Source: Palsa-506 sp963786975
Lineage (GTDB): Bacteria; Actinomycetota; Actinomycetes; Streptosporangiales; Streptosporangiaceae
Assembly: GCA_963786975.1 (NCBI GenBank)
Contig: CAWBBE010000011.1
Coordinates: 620,001-684,000, forward strand
Direction of reading: 5' to 3'
Length of the DNA: 64,000 nt
The position numbers and the translations under genes were made by a program. Of this stretch, positions 1-8,314 are shown one piece after another (within the stretch, counting starts at the first letter, position 1; every line of letters starts with the position of its first letter). The notes below the pieces were generated by a model. The model was not told where the DNA came from, did not search any database, and worked only from the letters and a program-made list of their open reading frames with translations.

Positions 1-251
1 ACCGGCTCGTGGTCACCGTCGAGGACAACGGGCGGGCGGGCGGTTTCGGCGACGCGGTCGGCCGGCTGCTGCGCGACCGGGAGATCAGCACCCCGGTGCA
101 GACGTTCGGCCTGCCACAGCAGTTCCTTGAGCACGGTGAGCGCGCCGAGATCCTGGCCACGCATGGCCTCACCCCGCAGCATCTGGCCAGGGAGATCACC
201 GCGGCGGTGGCGCGCCGGACTCCGGAACTGGCGCACCACCCGCGCGCCTGA
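1..251 (+). CDS. dxs: 1-deoxy-D-xylulose-5-phosphate synthase, C-terminal end (partial)
   Basis: Only the last ~83 codons are present; the gene enters from outside the window. The frame reads RLVVTVEDNGRAGGFG and then a short C-terminal alpha/beta stretch ending in AREITAAVARR, which matches the third (transketolase C-terminal) domain of DXS, where the VEDN..GGFG segment is highly conserved. DXS condenses pyruvate with glyceraldehyde 3-phosphate (thiamine diphosphate-dependent) in the first step of the non-mevalonate isoprenoid pathway. The next gene begins 47 bp downstream on the same strand. Confidence 0.85.
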   Translation, partial: RLVVTVEDNGRAGGFGDAVGRLLRDREISTPVQTFGLPQQFLEHGERAEILATHGLTPQHLAREITAAVARRTPELAHHPRA

Positions 252-298
252 CCGCGCGTACCTGACAGCGCGTACTGACAGGGGGACAATCTCCAGCT

Positions 299-1747
299 AT
301 GGACACGCTCGAGGTTGCCGTCATCGGATCCGGGCCGGCCTTTACACCGCTGAGGCGCTGATCAAGCAGGCCGCCGCGGTCGACCCGGGCCGGCGGATCC
401 GGGTTGACGTGCTCGACCGGCTGCCGACGCCGTACGGCCTGGTCAGGTACGGCGTCGCCCCTGACCACAAGTCGATCAAGTCGATCGCCGACTACCTGCG
501 CGGGGTGCTCGAGCACGAGGGCGTGAGCTTCCTCGGCGGCCTGCACCTCGGCACCGACATCACCAGGGACGAGCTGCTGGCCTGCTACGACGCGGTGGTG
601 TACGCGACCGGCGCGATGCGCGACCGGCGGCTCGGCATCCCCGGCGAGGACCTGCCGGGTAGCTTCGCCGCGACCGACTTCGTCAACTGGTACTGCGGGC
701 ATCCCGACATCGACCCGGCCGCGTTCATCCTGGACGCCGAGTCCGTCGCGGTGATCGGCGTCGGCAACGTCGCCGTGGACGTGGCCAGGATCCTGGCCAG
801 GGATCCGCGCGACCTGCACGAGACCGACGTATCCCAGCCGGTGCTGGACGCGCTGACGGCGAGCAAGGTGCGCGAGGTTCACATGATCGGCCGTCGCGGC
901 CCGGCGCAGGCCAAGTTCACCACCAAGGAACTGCGCGAGCTCGGCACCCTGGCCGGGGTCGACATCGTGGTCGGCGCGGGCGAGGCCGACCTGGACGCGT
1001 TCGACCCGACCGGCCGCAGCGCCCTGCTGGCGCAGTCCGACCGGCACGTGCGCGGCAATTACAAAGTGATCGCCGACTGGGCCGGGCGGCAGCCGGCCGG
1101 CGCCGCCCGCAGGCTGACCGTCCGGTTCTGGCTGCGGCCGACCGAGATTCACGGGCCAGACCGGGTGTCCGCGCTGACCCTCGAGCGGACCAGGCTGGAT
1201 GACACCGGCACGCTGATCGGAACCGGCGAGCACGAGACCCTCGCCACCCAGCTGGTGCTGCGCAGCGTGGGTTACCAGAGCGTGCCGCTGCCCGGAGTCC
1301 CGTTTGACGAGCGCTCGTCCACCGTGCCGAACGCGGAGGGCCGGGTGCTCGGCCCGGACGGCGCGCCGCTGCCGGGGGAATACGTGGCCGGCTGGCTCAA
1401 GCGCGGCCCGACCGGGGTGATCGGCACCAACAAGTCCGACGCGGCGCAGACGGTCCGCTCGCTGCTGGCCGACCTGGCCGGCGGCCCCGGCCCGGATGAG
1501 GTGCCGCTGCCGCGCGCCGGGCTGCTGCCCTATCCCGAGCCCGCGGCCGGCCCTGCCGGCATCCGGCTCGGCGTCGCGCTTCGCCGCCGAGCTGGCCGGC
1601 CGCGGCGTCCCGTCGGTCAGCTATGCCGACTGGCTCAGGATCGAGACCGCGGAGAAGGAACTCGCCGCCGCGCTCGGCCGCGGCACCAGGGTCAAGCTGC
1701 CCAGCCGCGAAGAGCTCCACAAGGCCTGCGGCCTGACCTGGCCCTGA
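299..1747 (+). pseudogene. fprA: ferredoxin--NADP+ reductase (FprA/adrenodoxin-reductase type), two frameshifts
   Basis: Flavoprotein passing electrons between NADPH and ferredoxin. The ATG at 299 opens MDTLEVAVIGSGPA, the FAD-binding Rossmann motif, but the frame then stops within 21 codons. Shifting at about 333-345 (apparent loss of one GGCC from a GGCC repeat) gives GLYTAEALIKQ and a long continuous frame with PTPYGLVRYGVAPDH and the NADP site VAVIGVGNVAVDVARIL, both typical of the family. A second shift near 1550-1580 is needed to recover the C-terminus SVSYADWLRIETAEKEL...RVKLPSREEL. Repaired length would be about 483 residues, normal for FprA. Two indels at GC-rich sites, with otherwise intact coding sequence, look more like sequencing error than old decay, but a recent pseudogene cannot be excluded. 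Confidence 0.8.
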
Positions 1748-1772
1748 TACCCCGGGCCGGCCGGCTGCCGGG

Positions 1773-2681
1773 CTAGCGGATCAGCGACCTCAGCAGGGCG
1801 CGGGTGCGGCGGGCATCCTCGCCGCTGGCGAACTCGCCGGCCACGAAATCGGTCACCCCGGCGTCCGCGAGCGCAGTGATCTTGCCCGCCACGGTGTCCT
1901 CGTCCCCGATGATGGCCACATCCTCCGGCCCGGCGGCGCCCTCGCGGTCGAGCATCGCCCGGTACGACGGCAGCTGGCCGTAGATGGCGAACACCCGCGC
2001 GGCGCGGGCGCGGGCCAGATCCGGCTCATCGGTAACGCAGACCGGCAGGATGCAGACCACCCGCGGCGCGGGCCGCCCGGCCGCCTGGGCCGCGCCGGTA
2101 ATAGCCGGCCCGATGTAATCCCGCACCGTGGCCGGCCCGGTCATCCACAGCACGGTGCCGTCGGCCCGCTCCCCGGCCAGCCGCAGCATGACCGGCGCCA
2201 TCGCGGCGAGCAGCACCGGCACCCGGCCTGGCCGCGGCACCGACAGGCTGATCTTGGTGCGGATGGTCTCGCCGTCGAAGTCAGCCGGCTCGCCGGCCAG
2301 CAGCGGCAGCAGCACCGACAGGTACTCGCTCATGTGCCGGGCCGGCCGCTCGAAGCTCTGCCCGTACATGTCCTCGATCACCAGCCGGTGGGACAGCCCG
2401 ATGCCGAGCGCGAGCCGCCCGCCTACCGCCAGCGCGGTGGTGAGCGCCTGCTGGGCCAGGGCCGCCGGATGCCGGGGGTAGGTCGGCACGACCGCGGTGC
2501 CCACCTCGATGCCGGGCACCTGGCTGCCCGCCACCGCCAGCGCGGTCAGCGCGTCAAGCCCGAAGATGTTGGAGATCCAGGCGGACGCGAAGCCATCGTC
2601 GGCGGCTTGCTGCAACTGGTCGCGGAGCGCGGTGAGAGCGCCCGGGCCGGTCTGGTCAGTCAGGGACGTGCCGATGCGCAA
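1773..2681 (-). CDS. LLM-class F420-dependent oxidoreductase
   Basis: About 302-residue TIM-barrel protein of the bacterial luciferase-like family. It begins LRIGTSLTDQTGPGAL and carries GLDALTALAVAGSQVPGIEVGTAVVPTYPRHPAALAQ and a LALGIGLSHRLVIEDMYG segment, the usual barrel strands of F420-dependent members. The frame is open further upstream (to 2825), but a TTG at 2681 is preceded about 7 nt upstream by GGAGG, and translation from it starts exactly at the conserved first strand, so that start is chosen. It converges on fprA and diverges from ppk. The substrate is unknown; cofactor F420 is inferred from family and taxon. Confidence 0.8.
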   Translation of the reverse strand: MRIGTSLTDQTGPGALTALRDQLQQAADDGFASAWISNIFGLDALTALAVAGSQVPGIEVGTAVVPTYPRHPAALAQQALTTALAVGGRLALGIGLSHRLVIEDMYGQSFERPARHMSEYLSVLLPLLAGEPADFDGETIRTKISLSVPRPGRVPVLLAAMAPVMLRLAGERADGTVLWMTGPATVRDYIGPAITGAAQAAGRPAPRVVCILPVCVTDEPDLARARAARVFAIYGQLPSYRAMLDREGAAGPEDVAIIGDEDTVAGKITALADAGVTDFVAGEFASGEDARRTRALLRSLIR

Positions 2682-2883
2682 GGTCAGCCTCCGTTCGCGG
2701 GACGGGAGTTCCGTCGTGCCCGGCAGTTGCGCCGGGCCATCCGTTAAAGATGGGGTTGTCCGATCGTGACGGTCCAGGCTAGCTTGCGCAAGACGGGTCC
2801 GAACTGGGCTAATGCTCATGAACATTCACAAGGTCGCAGCACCCGTAATCTTTGGTGGCCGCAACGGTGGGGACAATGGGGAC

Positions 2884-5121
2884 ATGAGTGCCGGCCAGGT
2901 CAGTGCCCAGCGAGGCGAGGGTAAGAAGAACCCGGGGAAGGCGCCCGGCAAGCAGCGCGCGCTGGATGTGCAGGCCGCCCACGATGCCGGGACGAGGCAC
3001 GATGGCGTGCGCCCGCACCAGGGCAGCACGGGCAAGGAAGCCAGCCGGGCCCCGGGGACCGGCGATGAGCTGCTGCGCGACCGCTACCTTGACCGCGAGG
3101 AGAGCTGGCTCCGGTTCAACCAGCGGGTGCTGGAACTGGCCGAGGATGAGGCCATCCCGCTGCTGGAACGGGTGAAGTTCCTGGCGATCTTCGCGAGCAA
3201 CCTGGACGAGTTCTTCATGGTCCGGGTGGCCGGACGGATCCGGCGGATGGCCACCGGGCTGCCGGTGGAGAGCGCCAGCGGGCTGCTGCCGCGGCAGATA
3301 CTCCAGAACACGCTGCAGACGGCCAGGGAACTCGCCCGCCGGCACGCCGAGTGCTTCAGCGACCAGATCGTGCCCGCGCTGGCCGACGAGGGCATCGAGA
3401 TCCTGCGCTGGAAGGAACTGTCCGCCACCGAGCAGGATGAGCTGCACGAGCTGTTCCGCGACCGCATCTACCCGGTGCTGACGCCGCTCATAGTGGATCC
3501 GGCGCACCCGTTCCCCTACATCTCCGGCCTGTCGCTCAGCCTGGCGGTGATGATCGCCGATCCGAAGACCGGCGGCACGATGTTCGCCCGGGTCAAGGTC
3601 CCGCCGCTGCTGCCCAGGTTCCTCGTCGTCGGGCAGCACCGGTTCGTTCCGCTGGAAGACGTGATCGCCGCCCATCTCGACGAGCTGTTCGTCGGGCTGG
3701 ACGTGCTAGAGCAGCACGCGTTCCGGGTGACCAGGACCCGGGATCTCGAGATCGACGAGGACGTCACCGAGAACCTGCTGCAGTCGCTGGAACGCGAGCT
3801 GATGCGCCGCCGGTTCGAGCCGGCCGTCCGGCTCGAGGTCGAGGAGTCGATCTCCAGCGACGTGCTCGACAAGCTGGTTTCCGAGCTCGGCATCGACAGC
3901 CACGCGGTGTACCGGGTGCCGGGCCCGCTTGACCTGTCCGGCCTGATGGCCATCGCCAGCCTGGATCTGCGGCAGCTGAAGTACCCGGCGTTCGTTCCCT
4001 CCGAGGCCGCGCTGCCCCAGGACACCAGCATCTTCACCGCGCTGACCGAACGCGATGTCCTGGTCCACCACCCTTACGACTCGTTCACCACCACGGTGGA
4101 GCGGCTCGTGGTTTCGGCGGCGGCGGATCCCGGGGTGCTGGCGATCAAGCACACCCTGTACCGGACCAGCGGCGACTCGCAGATCGTGGACGCGCTGATC
4201 GACGCGGCCGAGGCGGGCAAGCAGGTCGTGGTCGTGGTTGAGATCAAGGCCAGGTTCGACGAGCGCGCCAACATCGCCTGGGCCCGCAAGCTGGAGGAGG
4301 CGGGCTGCCATGTGGTCTACGGCTTCGTCGGCCTGAAAACGCACTGCAAGATGGTGCTCGTCGTGCGCGAGGAATCGGACGGGTCGCTGCGCCGCTACTG
4401 CCACATCGGCACCGGCAACTATCACCCGACCACCGCGCGGCTGTACGAGGACTTCGGCCTGCTGACGTCCGACCGTACCGTCGGCCAGGACGTCACCGAC
4501 CTGTTCAACCACCTGACCGGGTACAGCAGGAAGACCGAGTACAACCGGCTGCTGGTCGCGCCCGCGTCGCTGCGTTCCGGGCTGGTGGCGCAGATCGCGT
4601 CGCAGGTGGCCAGGCAGCGGGCCGGCGAGCCGGCCAGGATCCAGATGAAGTGCAACGCGATCATCGACGAAGTGATCATCGACGCGCTGTACCGGGCCTC
4701 CCGCGAAGGCGTCCCCATCGACCTCCTGGTACGCGGCATCTGCGGGCTGCGGCCGGGCGTGCCAGGCTTGTCCGAGACGATCCGGGTCCGCAGCATCCTG
4801 GGCCGTTTCCTCGAGCACTCGCGGGTCTACGCCTTCGGCACCGGCGAGAACGGGGACGGGGATGTCTGGCTGGGCAGCGCCGACCTGATGCACCGGAACC
4901 TGGACCGCCGGGTCGAGCTGCTAGTCCGGGTGACCGATCGCGCGCAGCAGGCGGAGTTGCGCGGTCTCTTCGCCGAGGCGATGAACGAGCGCACCTCGTC
5001 CTGGTGGCTCGGCCCCGATGGCCTATGGACCAGGCACCACCTGGACAGAAACGGCGTGCCGCTGCGTGACCTGCAGAGCCACCTGATCCGGGTCCGGCAG
5101 GGCCGCGTCGCTGATGACTGA
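2884..5121 (+). CDS. ppk: polyphosphate kinase 1
   Basis: Catalyses reversible transfer of the ATP gamma-phosphate to polyphosphate. The product from the ATG at 2884 (GGGGAC upstream) is 745 residues, the usual PPK1 size, with a low-complexity basic N-terminal extension of about 60 residues before the conserved RYLDREESWLRFNQRVLELA. SNLDEFFMVRVAGR (N-terminal/head domains), LKTHCKMVLVVR (the autophosphorylated His lies in this segment) and YCHIGTGNYHP (C-terminal phospholipase-D-like fold) are all visible. An in-frame ATG exists at 2812 but would add only non-conserved sequence. It overlaps the following Nudix gene by 8 bp, so the two are probably translated together. Confidence 0.95.
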   Translation: MSAGQVSAQRGEGKKNPGKAPGKQRALDVQAAHDAGTRHDGVRPHQGSTGKEASRAPGTGDELLRDRYLDREESWLRFNQRVLELAEDEAIPLLERVKFLAIFASNLDEFFMVRVAGRIRRMATGLPVESASGLLPRQILQNTLQTARELARRHAECFSDQIVPALADEGIEILRWKELSATEQDELHELFRDRIYPVLTPLIVDPAHPFPYISGLSLSLAVMIADPKTGGTMFARVKVPPLLPRFLVVGQHRFVPLEDVIAAHLDELFVGLDVLEQHAFRVTRTRDLEIDEDVTENLLQSLERELMRRRFEPAVRLEVEESISSDVLDKLVSELGIDSHAVYRVPGPLDLSGLMAIASLDLRQLKYPAFVPSEAALPQDTSIFTALTERDVLVHHPYDSFTTTVERLVVSAAADPGVLAIKHTLYRTSGDSQIVDALIDAAEAGKQVVVVVEIKARFDERANIAWARKLEEAGCHVVYGFVGLKTHCKMVLVVREESDGSLRRYCHIGTGNYHPTTARLYEDFGLLTSDRTVGQDVTDLFNHLTGYSRKTEYNRLLVAPASLRSGLVAQIASQVARQRAGEPARIQMKCNAIIDEVIIDALYRASREGVPIDLLVRGICGLRPGVPGLSETIRVRSILGRFLEHSRVYAFGTGENGDGDVWLGSADLMHRNLDRRVELLVRVTDRAQQAELRGLFAEAMNERTSSWWLGPDGLWTRHHLDRNGVPLRDLQSHLIRVRQGRVADD

Positions 5122-6025
5122 GCACGCGGCCGGGATCCGCGCGGCCGGCGCGATACTGTCCCGCCGCGGGCCGGCCGGCGATGAAGTCGCCGTGATCCAC
5201 CGCAGCCGGTACGACGACTGGAGCCTTCCCAAGGGAAAGCGCGAGCCCGGTGAGCACCTGCTCGCGACCGCGGTGCGCGAGGTGGCGGAGGAGACCGGCG
5301 TCCGGGTGATCCTCGGCAGGCGGATCGGCCGCAGCCGCTATGACAGCCTCGGCCGGGGCAAGATGGTCGACTACTGGGCCGCGCGGCCCGCTGACCCGGA
5401 CGCGGCTGTCGGCTTCACGCCGAACGACGAGGCCGACGCCCTGGACTGGCTTCCGGTGGCGGCCGCGTCAGGCAGACTGAGCTACCAGCGGGACGCGTCG
5501 CTGCTGGCCGATTTCGCCGCCGGGCCGGCCAGCACCGTGCCGTTCATCCTGCTCCGGCATGCATCGGCCGGGAGCAAGCGGGCGTGGGCCGGGGACGACC
5601 TGGCCAGGCCGCTGGACGCGCACGGGGCCGCGGATGCCGATCACCTGGCCCGGCTGCTGTCATGCTTTGGCCGGTGCCGCGTGCTCACGTCGGCGGCAGA
5701 GCGCTGCGTGGCGACCGTCCGGCCGTACGCGGCGCTGATGGGCGCCCCGATCGAGATCGAAGCCGACTTCACCGTACGCGGGCCGGGTAGCGTTACCCCG
5801 CGCGAGCTGAAACGGGTCGGGCAGATCATGGACTACGGCCAGCCCGCGGTGATCTGCGGGCACGGCGAGAACCTGCCGTTCTTGCTGCAGGCGGCCTGCG
5901 CGCGCCTGGGCGCCAGGGCCCCGGCCGGCCCGCCGCTGCGCAAGGCGGGCTGGTGGGTACTGCACGCGGCCGAGGATCAGCTGGCTGCCGCCGAGCGTTA
6001 CCACCCGGCCGACATGGACGCCTGA
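5114..6025 (+). CDS. Nudix hydrolase fused to a histidine phosphatase domain (MutT1-like)
   Basis: 303-residue two-domain protein. Residues ~5-135 form a Nudix domain with a complete Nudix box at 41-63 (GKREPGE, then REVAEETGV). Residues ~142-300 form a histidine-phosphatase domain with the catalytic motif LLRHASAG (Arg148, His149) and a second His in ICGHGENLPF. This architecture is that of mycobacterial MutT1, which hydrolyses 8-oxo-(d)GTP and diadenosine polyphosphates; placement next to ppk is also common in actinobacteria. Its start overlaps the ppk stop by 8 bp, implying an operon. Nucleotide-pool sanitation is a family-based inference. Confidence 0.88.
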   Translation: MTEHAAGIRAAGAILSRRGPAGDEVAVIHRSRYDDWSLPKGKREPGEHLLATAVREVAEETGVRVILGRRIGRSRYDSLGRGKMVDYWAARPADPDAAVGFTPNDEADALDWLPVAAASGRLSYQRDASLLADFAAGPASTVPFILLRHASAGSKRAWAGDDLARPLDAHGAADADHLARLLSCFGRCRVLTSAAERCVATVRPYAALMGAPIEIEADFTVRGPGSVTPRELKRVGQIMDYGQPAVICGHGENLPFLLQAACARLGARAPAGPPLRKAGWWVLHAAEDQLAAAERYHPADMDA

Positions 6026-6034
6026 CCCGGAACC

Positions 6035-6652
6035 TCAGCCCGGCAGGCCGGCCGGCGTCCAGTCCAGCGTGGGTGGCAGCGCGCCTTCGAAGATCAGCAG
6101 CCAGCGCTTGAGCTCGGGCCCGATCCCGCCGCTGAAGCCGCCAAGCCCGTTGCCGGCCACGACGCGATGGCAGGGCACGATGACCGGCACCGGGTTGGCG
6201 CCCATGATCCGGCCGATGGCCCGGGCGGGCAATTCCGCGGTGTCGGTCCCGACGCCAGCCCGGCGGGCCAGCGCCCCGTAGGTGATCGTCTCGCCGTAGC
6301 CGACTGAATCGAAGAGCACGGACAAGACCTGGTACTGCAGCCGGGAGACGCCGGCCCAGTCGATGGTCAGGTCGAAGGCCCGGCGCTGCCCGGCGAAATA
6401 CTCCGTTAGCTGGGCGCACGTGCTGGCCAGGACCGGGTCCTGCCGTGCCGCCGACCCGCCCGCAGTGCCGGAGCCGCCGCTCGCGGCCGGTGATGGCGGG
6501 GCGTCGGCGTTAGCCGGTGATGGCGGGGCGTCGGCGTTTGCCGGTGATGGCGGGGCGCCGAACCGGATGGCCGCCAGGCCCGCCTCGCTGCAGCCGGCCG
6601 ACAGCGGCCCCGCCGGGGTATCGAGCGTGGTCCAGGAAAGTGCGCGCACCAC
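6035..6652 (-). CDS. ogt: methylated-DNA--[protein]-cysteine S-methyltransferase
   Basis: Suicidal DNA-repair protein that removes alkyl groups from O6-alkylguanine. The C-terminal half has the acceptor motif PCHRV with Cys161, preceded by GETITYGALARRAG (HTH region) and IGRIMGANPVPVIV, and followed by GNGLGGFSGG. Length is 205 residues. A loop in the N-terminal domain is expanded by about two and a half copies of a 9-residue repeat (APPSPANAD), which reads as a 27-bp DNA tandem repeat around 6488-6560 and is absent from the family norm. A GTG at 6652 is taken as start. It converges on the MutT1-like gene. Confidence 0.9.
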   Translation of the reverse strand: MVRALSWTTLDTPAGPLSAGCSEAGLAAIRFGAPPSPANADAPPSPANADAPPSPAASGGSGTAGGSAARQDPVLASTCAQLTEYFAGQRRAFDLTIDWAGVSRLQYQVLSVLFDSVGYGETITYGALARRAGVGTDTAELPARAIGRIMGANPVPVIVPCHRVVAGNGLGGFSGGIGPELKRWLLIFEGALPPTLDWTPAGLPG

Positions 6653-6664
6653 TCCATTCTCGCC

Positions 6665-6839
6665 GCCCGGCGGTGGTTCCGTGGCCAGGCGGTCCCCGGC
6701 CAGGCGGCCCGGGCGCGGTTCCCCGGCCAGGCGGCCCGGCGCGGTTCCGTGGCCAGGCGGTCCCGGCCGCGGTCCCCGGCCAGGCGGTCCCTGGCCAGGC
6801 GGGCCCGCCGCGGTTCCGCGGCCAGGCAGCCGGCGTGGC
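6665..6839. repeat. degenerate GC-rich tandem repeat (CCAGGCGG unit)
   Basis: Between ogt and the small HTH gene lies a run of variants of GGTTCCGTGGCCAGGCGGTC, with the core CCAGGCGG recurring roughly every 20-30 bp at least seven times. No convincing coding potential is seen; several frames stay open only because of composition. Probably a variable minisatellite-like tract. Confidence 0.6.
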
Positions 6840-6900
6840 TTGACATCCGCTGATGTAAAGCGTACTTTCCATATGACAGGCAGTGTAAAGGAAGTTTTAC
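6840..6900 (+). promoter_or_regulatory. promoter and possible operator of the HTH-membrane protein pair
   Basis: TTGACA at 6840-6845 is followed after 17 bp by TACTTT at 6863-6868, a fair sigma-70-type promoter and much more AT-rich than its surroundings. The heptamer TGTAAAG occurs twice (6854-6860 and 6884-6890), and the second copy forms a GTAAA/TTTAC dyad with the bases just before the ATG at 6901. The position suggests autoregulation by the HTH protein; this is inference. Confidence 0.6.
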
Positions 6901-7104
6901 ATGCACAACGAGGTCCGCGGCCTGCGCGCCGCGAGGGCGATGTCGCAGCAGTCGCTCGGCGAGGCTCTTGGCGTTTCCCGCCAGACCATCAACGCGATCG
7001 AGCAGGGCCGGTACGACCCGTCGCTGCCGCTCGCGATCAGGATCGCCCGGTTCTTCGGGCACGCAGTAGAGGAGATTTTCCATGTCGACGGCAAGGTCAA
7101 CTGA
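6901..7104 (+). CDS. small XRE-family transcriptional regulator
   Basis: 67-residue protein consisting almost entirely of one helix-turn-helix: AMSQQSLGEALGVSRQTINA is the HTH core, followed by IEQGRYDPSLPLAIRIARFFG and EEIFH. This is the YozG-like family of very short XRE regulators that are usually encoded just ahead of a small membrane protein, as here. The downstream gene starts inside this one (23-bp overlap). It is preceded by a recognisable promoter and repeated TGTAAAG sites. Confidence 0.88.
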   Translation: MHNEVRGLRAARAMSQQSLGEALGVSRQTINAIEQGRYDPSLPLAIRIARFFGHAVEEIFHVDGKVN

Positions 7105-7489
7105 GATGAGCAGGCTGCGCAGGTACTCCGTCCCGGCCTTCTGCGTGCTGGCGGCAGCCGGGTACGTGGCGGTGTTCCTGGCCCATCACGACGTGCCGAT
7201 GGCGGTCGCCGGCGCGGTCATCATGCTGGGCTACGGCGCCGTGGTCACGGTGTTCTCTCGCCGCAGCGAGGTCGCGGCGTTGCTCAGCGACACCGCTCAT
7301 GACGAGCGGCATGCCCAGATCAACCTGCGGGCCGGCGCGCTCGCGTTCTACGCGGCGGTCGCGGTCGCGCTGGTGATGGCCTTCGTCGGGCTGGCCAGGA
7401 CCGGGAATGCGGGTGACTGGGGCGCGATGTGTGCCGTTCTCGGCATCGGTTACATAACCGGCATCGTGATCTTCTCGCGCCGCACCTGA
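7082..7489 (+). CDS. small integral membrane protein (DUF2178-like), partner of the HTH regulator
   Basis: 135-residue protein with about four predicted membrane helices (YSVPAFCVLAAAGYVAVFLA, MAVAGAVIMLGYGAVVTVF, LAFYAAVAVALVMAFVGLA, MCAVLGIGYITGIVIF) and an RRSEVAALLSDTAHDERH cytoplasmic loop. The ATG at 7082 has a good GAGGAG Shine-Dalgarno sequence and overlaps the HTH gene; an ATG at 7106 is the alternative. HTH plus DUF2178-like membrane protein is a recurring two-gene cassette in bacteria; its function is not established. Confidence 0.75.
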   Translation: MSTARSTEMSRLRRYSVPAFCVLAAAGYVAVFLAHHDVPMAVAGAVIMLGYGAVVTVFSRRSEVAALLSDTAHDERHAQINLRAGALAFYAAVAVALVMAFVGLARTGNAGDWGAMCAVLGIGYITGIVIFSRRT

Positions 7490-7533
7490 ACCCGCCCGCC
7501 GCCGGCGGCCGCCCGCCACGTTTCCTTGATCAC

Positions 7534-7569
7534 GGAGGATCCGGCATGCCCCCGCGTGCCGGATCCTCC
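7534..7569. terminator. long inverted repeat downstream of the membrane protein gene
   Basis: GGAGGATCCGGCA (7534-7546) and its exact complement TGCCGGATCCTCC (7557-7569) are separated by 10 nt, with a further imperfect outer stem (TTGATCAC / CGATCACG). It lies 45 bp after the 7489 stop and could act as a terminator, although no U-tract follows; it may instead belong to a palindromic repeat family. Confidence 0.55.
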
Positions 7570-7701
7570 ACGATCACGAAACTGGGCTGGGCCCTGGCGG
7601 ATGCACCGCGGAAATTGTCGGTGGCAGGCGGTAGAACCGGGGCGTTCGAGTCACCGGCCAGATGGACTGGCCGCGATGACCGGGCAGAAGGGCCGGCCGT
7701 G

Positions 7702-8052
7702 ATGAAGAGCCTGGCGGATGCGTTAGAGGCGGAGCTTGCCGAACTCTCGTTCCGGCTGACCGAGCCGGGGAAGCGCGAGTGCCTGCGCTGCTACCTGCTG
7801 CGCATGCTCGATCAGTTCGGCTGCGACGGCACCCATCGGTGGACGAGGAGATGGCGTGACCTGCGCTCGCCGCGGGCACGTGGCCTGATCCGGCGCCTTG
7901 AGCGGCAGGGCGCCTGCTGCTGCGACTGCGAGGTAATACTCAACGTCTATCCGTATTACCCGGATTCCGGCGGGCTGCTGCCGTGCGCCGGAGTGCTGCG
8001 GGCCGGGTCCTCGGTGCCCTGCGACCTGTCCGCGCGGTGGCGGGCGGCATGA
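7702..8052 (+). CDS. DUF2695-family protein
   Basis: 116-residue protein from ATG 7702 (GTG 7699 is the alternative). It has LRCYLLRMLDQFGCDGTHRWTR, the signature of DUF2695, and a C-terminal Cys-rich part (GACCCDCEVILNVYP...LLPCAG) that could bind metal. Family members are uncharacterised. No operon partner: the gene upstream ends 212 bp before and the next gene is on the opposite strand. Confidence 0.7.
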   Translation: MKSLADALEAELAELSFRLTEPGKRECLRCYLLRMLDQFGCDGTHRWTRRWRDLRSPRARGLIRRLERQGACCCDCEVILNVYPYYPDSGGLLPCAGVLRAGSSVPCDLSARWRAA

Positions 8053-8126
8053 CCCGCCGCCGGCCGCCGCACGACGGCTGAAGTCGGGCACGGCTACCTT
8101 CAGTCGGCCTGGGTTGCGGGGCGGCC

Positions 8127-8288
8127 CGGTTCAGGGAGGCTGAACTCGCGGGACGGCCGGGTTCGCGGGCGCCCGGGTTCGCGGGCAGAGGGTTCGCGCG
8201 CGGCCCGGTTCAGGGCGGCTGAGCTTGCGGGGCGGCCGGGTTCGCGCGCGGCCCGGTTCAGGGCGGCTGAGCTTGCGGGACGGCCGGG
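8127..8288. repeat. 48-bp tandem repeat
   Basis: Two near-identical copies of a 48-bp unit beginning TTCGCGCGCGGCCCGGTTCA lie at 8193-8240 and 8241-8288 (one G/A difference noticed). A more degenerate, rearranged copy precedes them from about 8127. The tract fills the space between the DUF2695 gene and the 3' end of rnd and has no apparent gene. Confidence 0.75.
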
Positions 8289-8314
8289 TTCGCAGGCAGC
8301 CGGGTTCGCGGGCG

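Noticed and set aside
196..1233. Long minus-strand open frame opposite fprA
   Set aside because: High-GC shadow frame; the plus strand encodes recognised FprA motifs.
2780..2850. Possible PHO box in front of ppk (ATTCACAAGGT-like)
   Set aside because: Only one weak half-match; no second direct repeat at the proper spacing.
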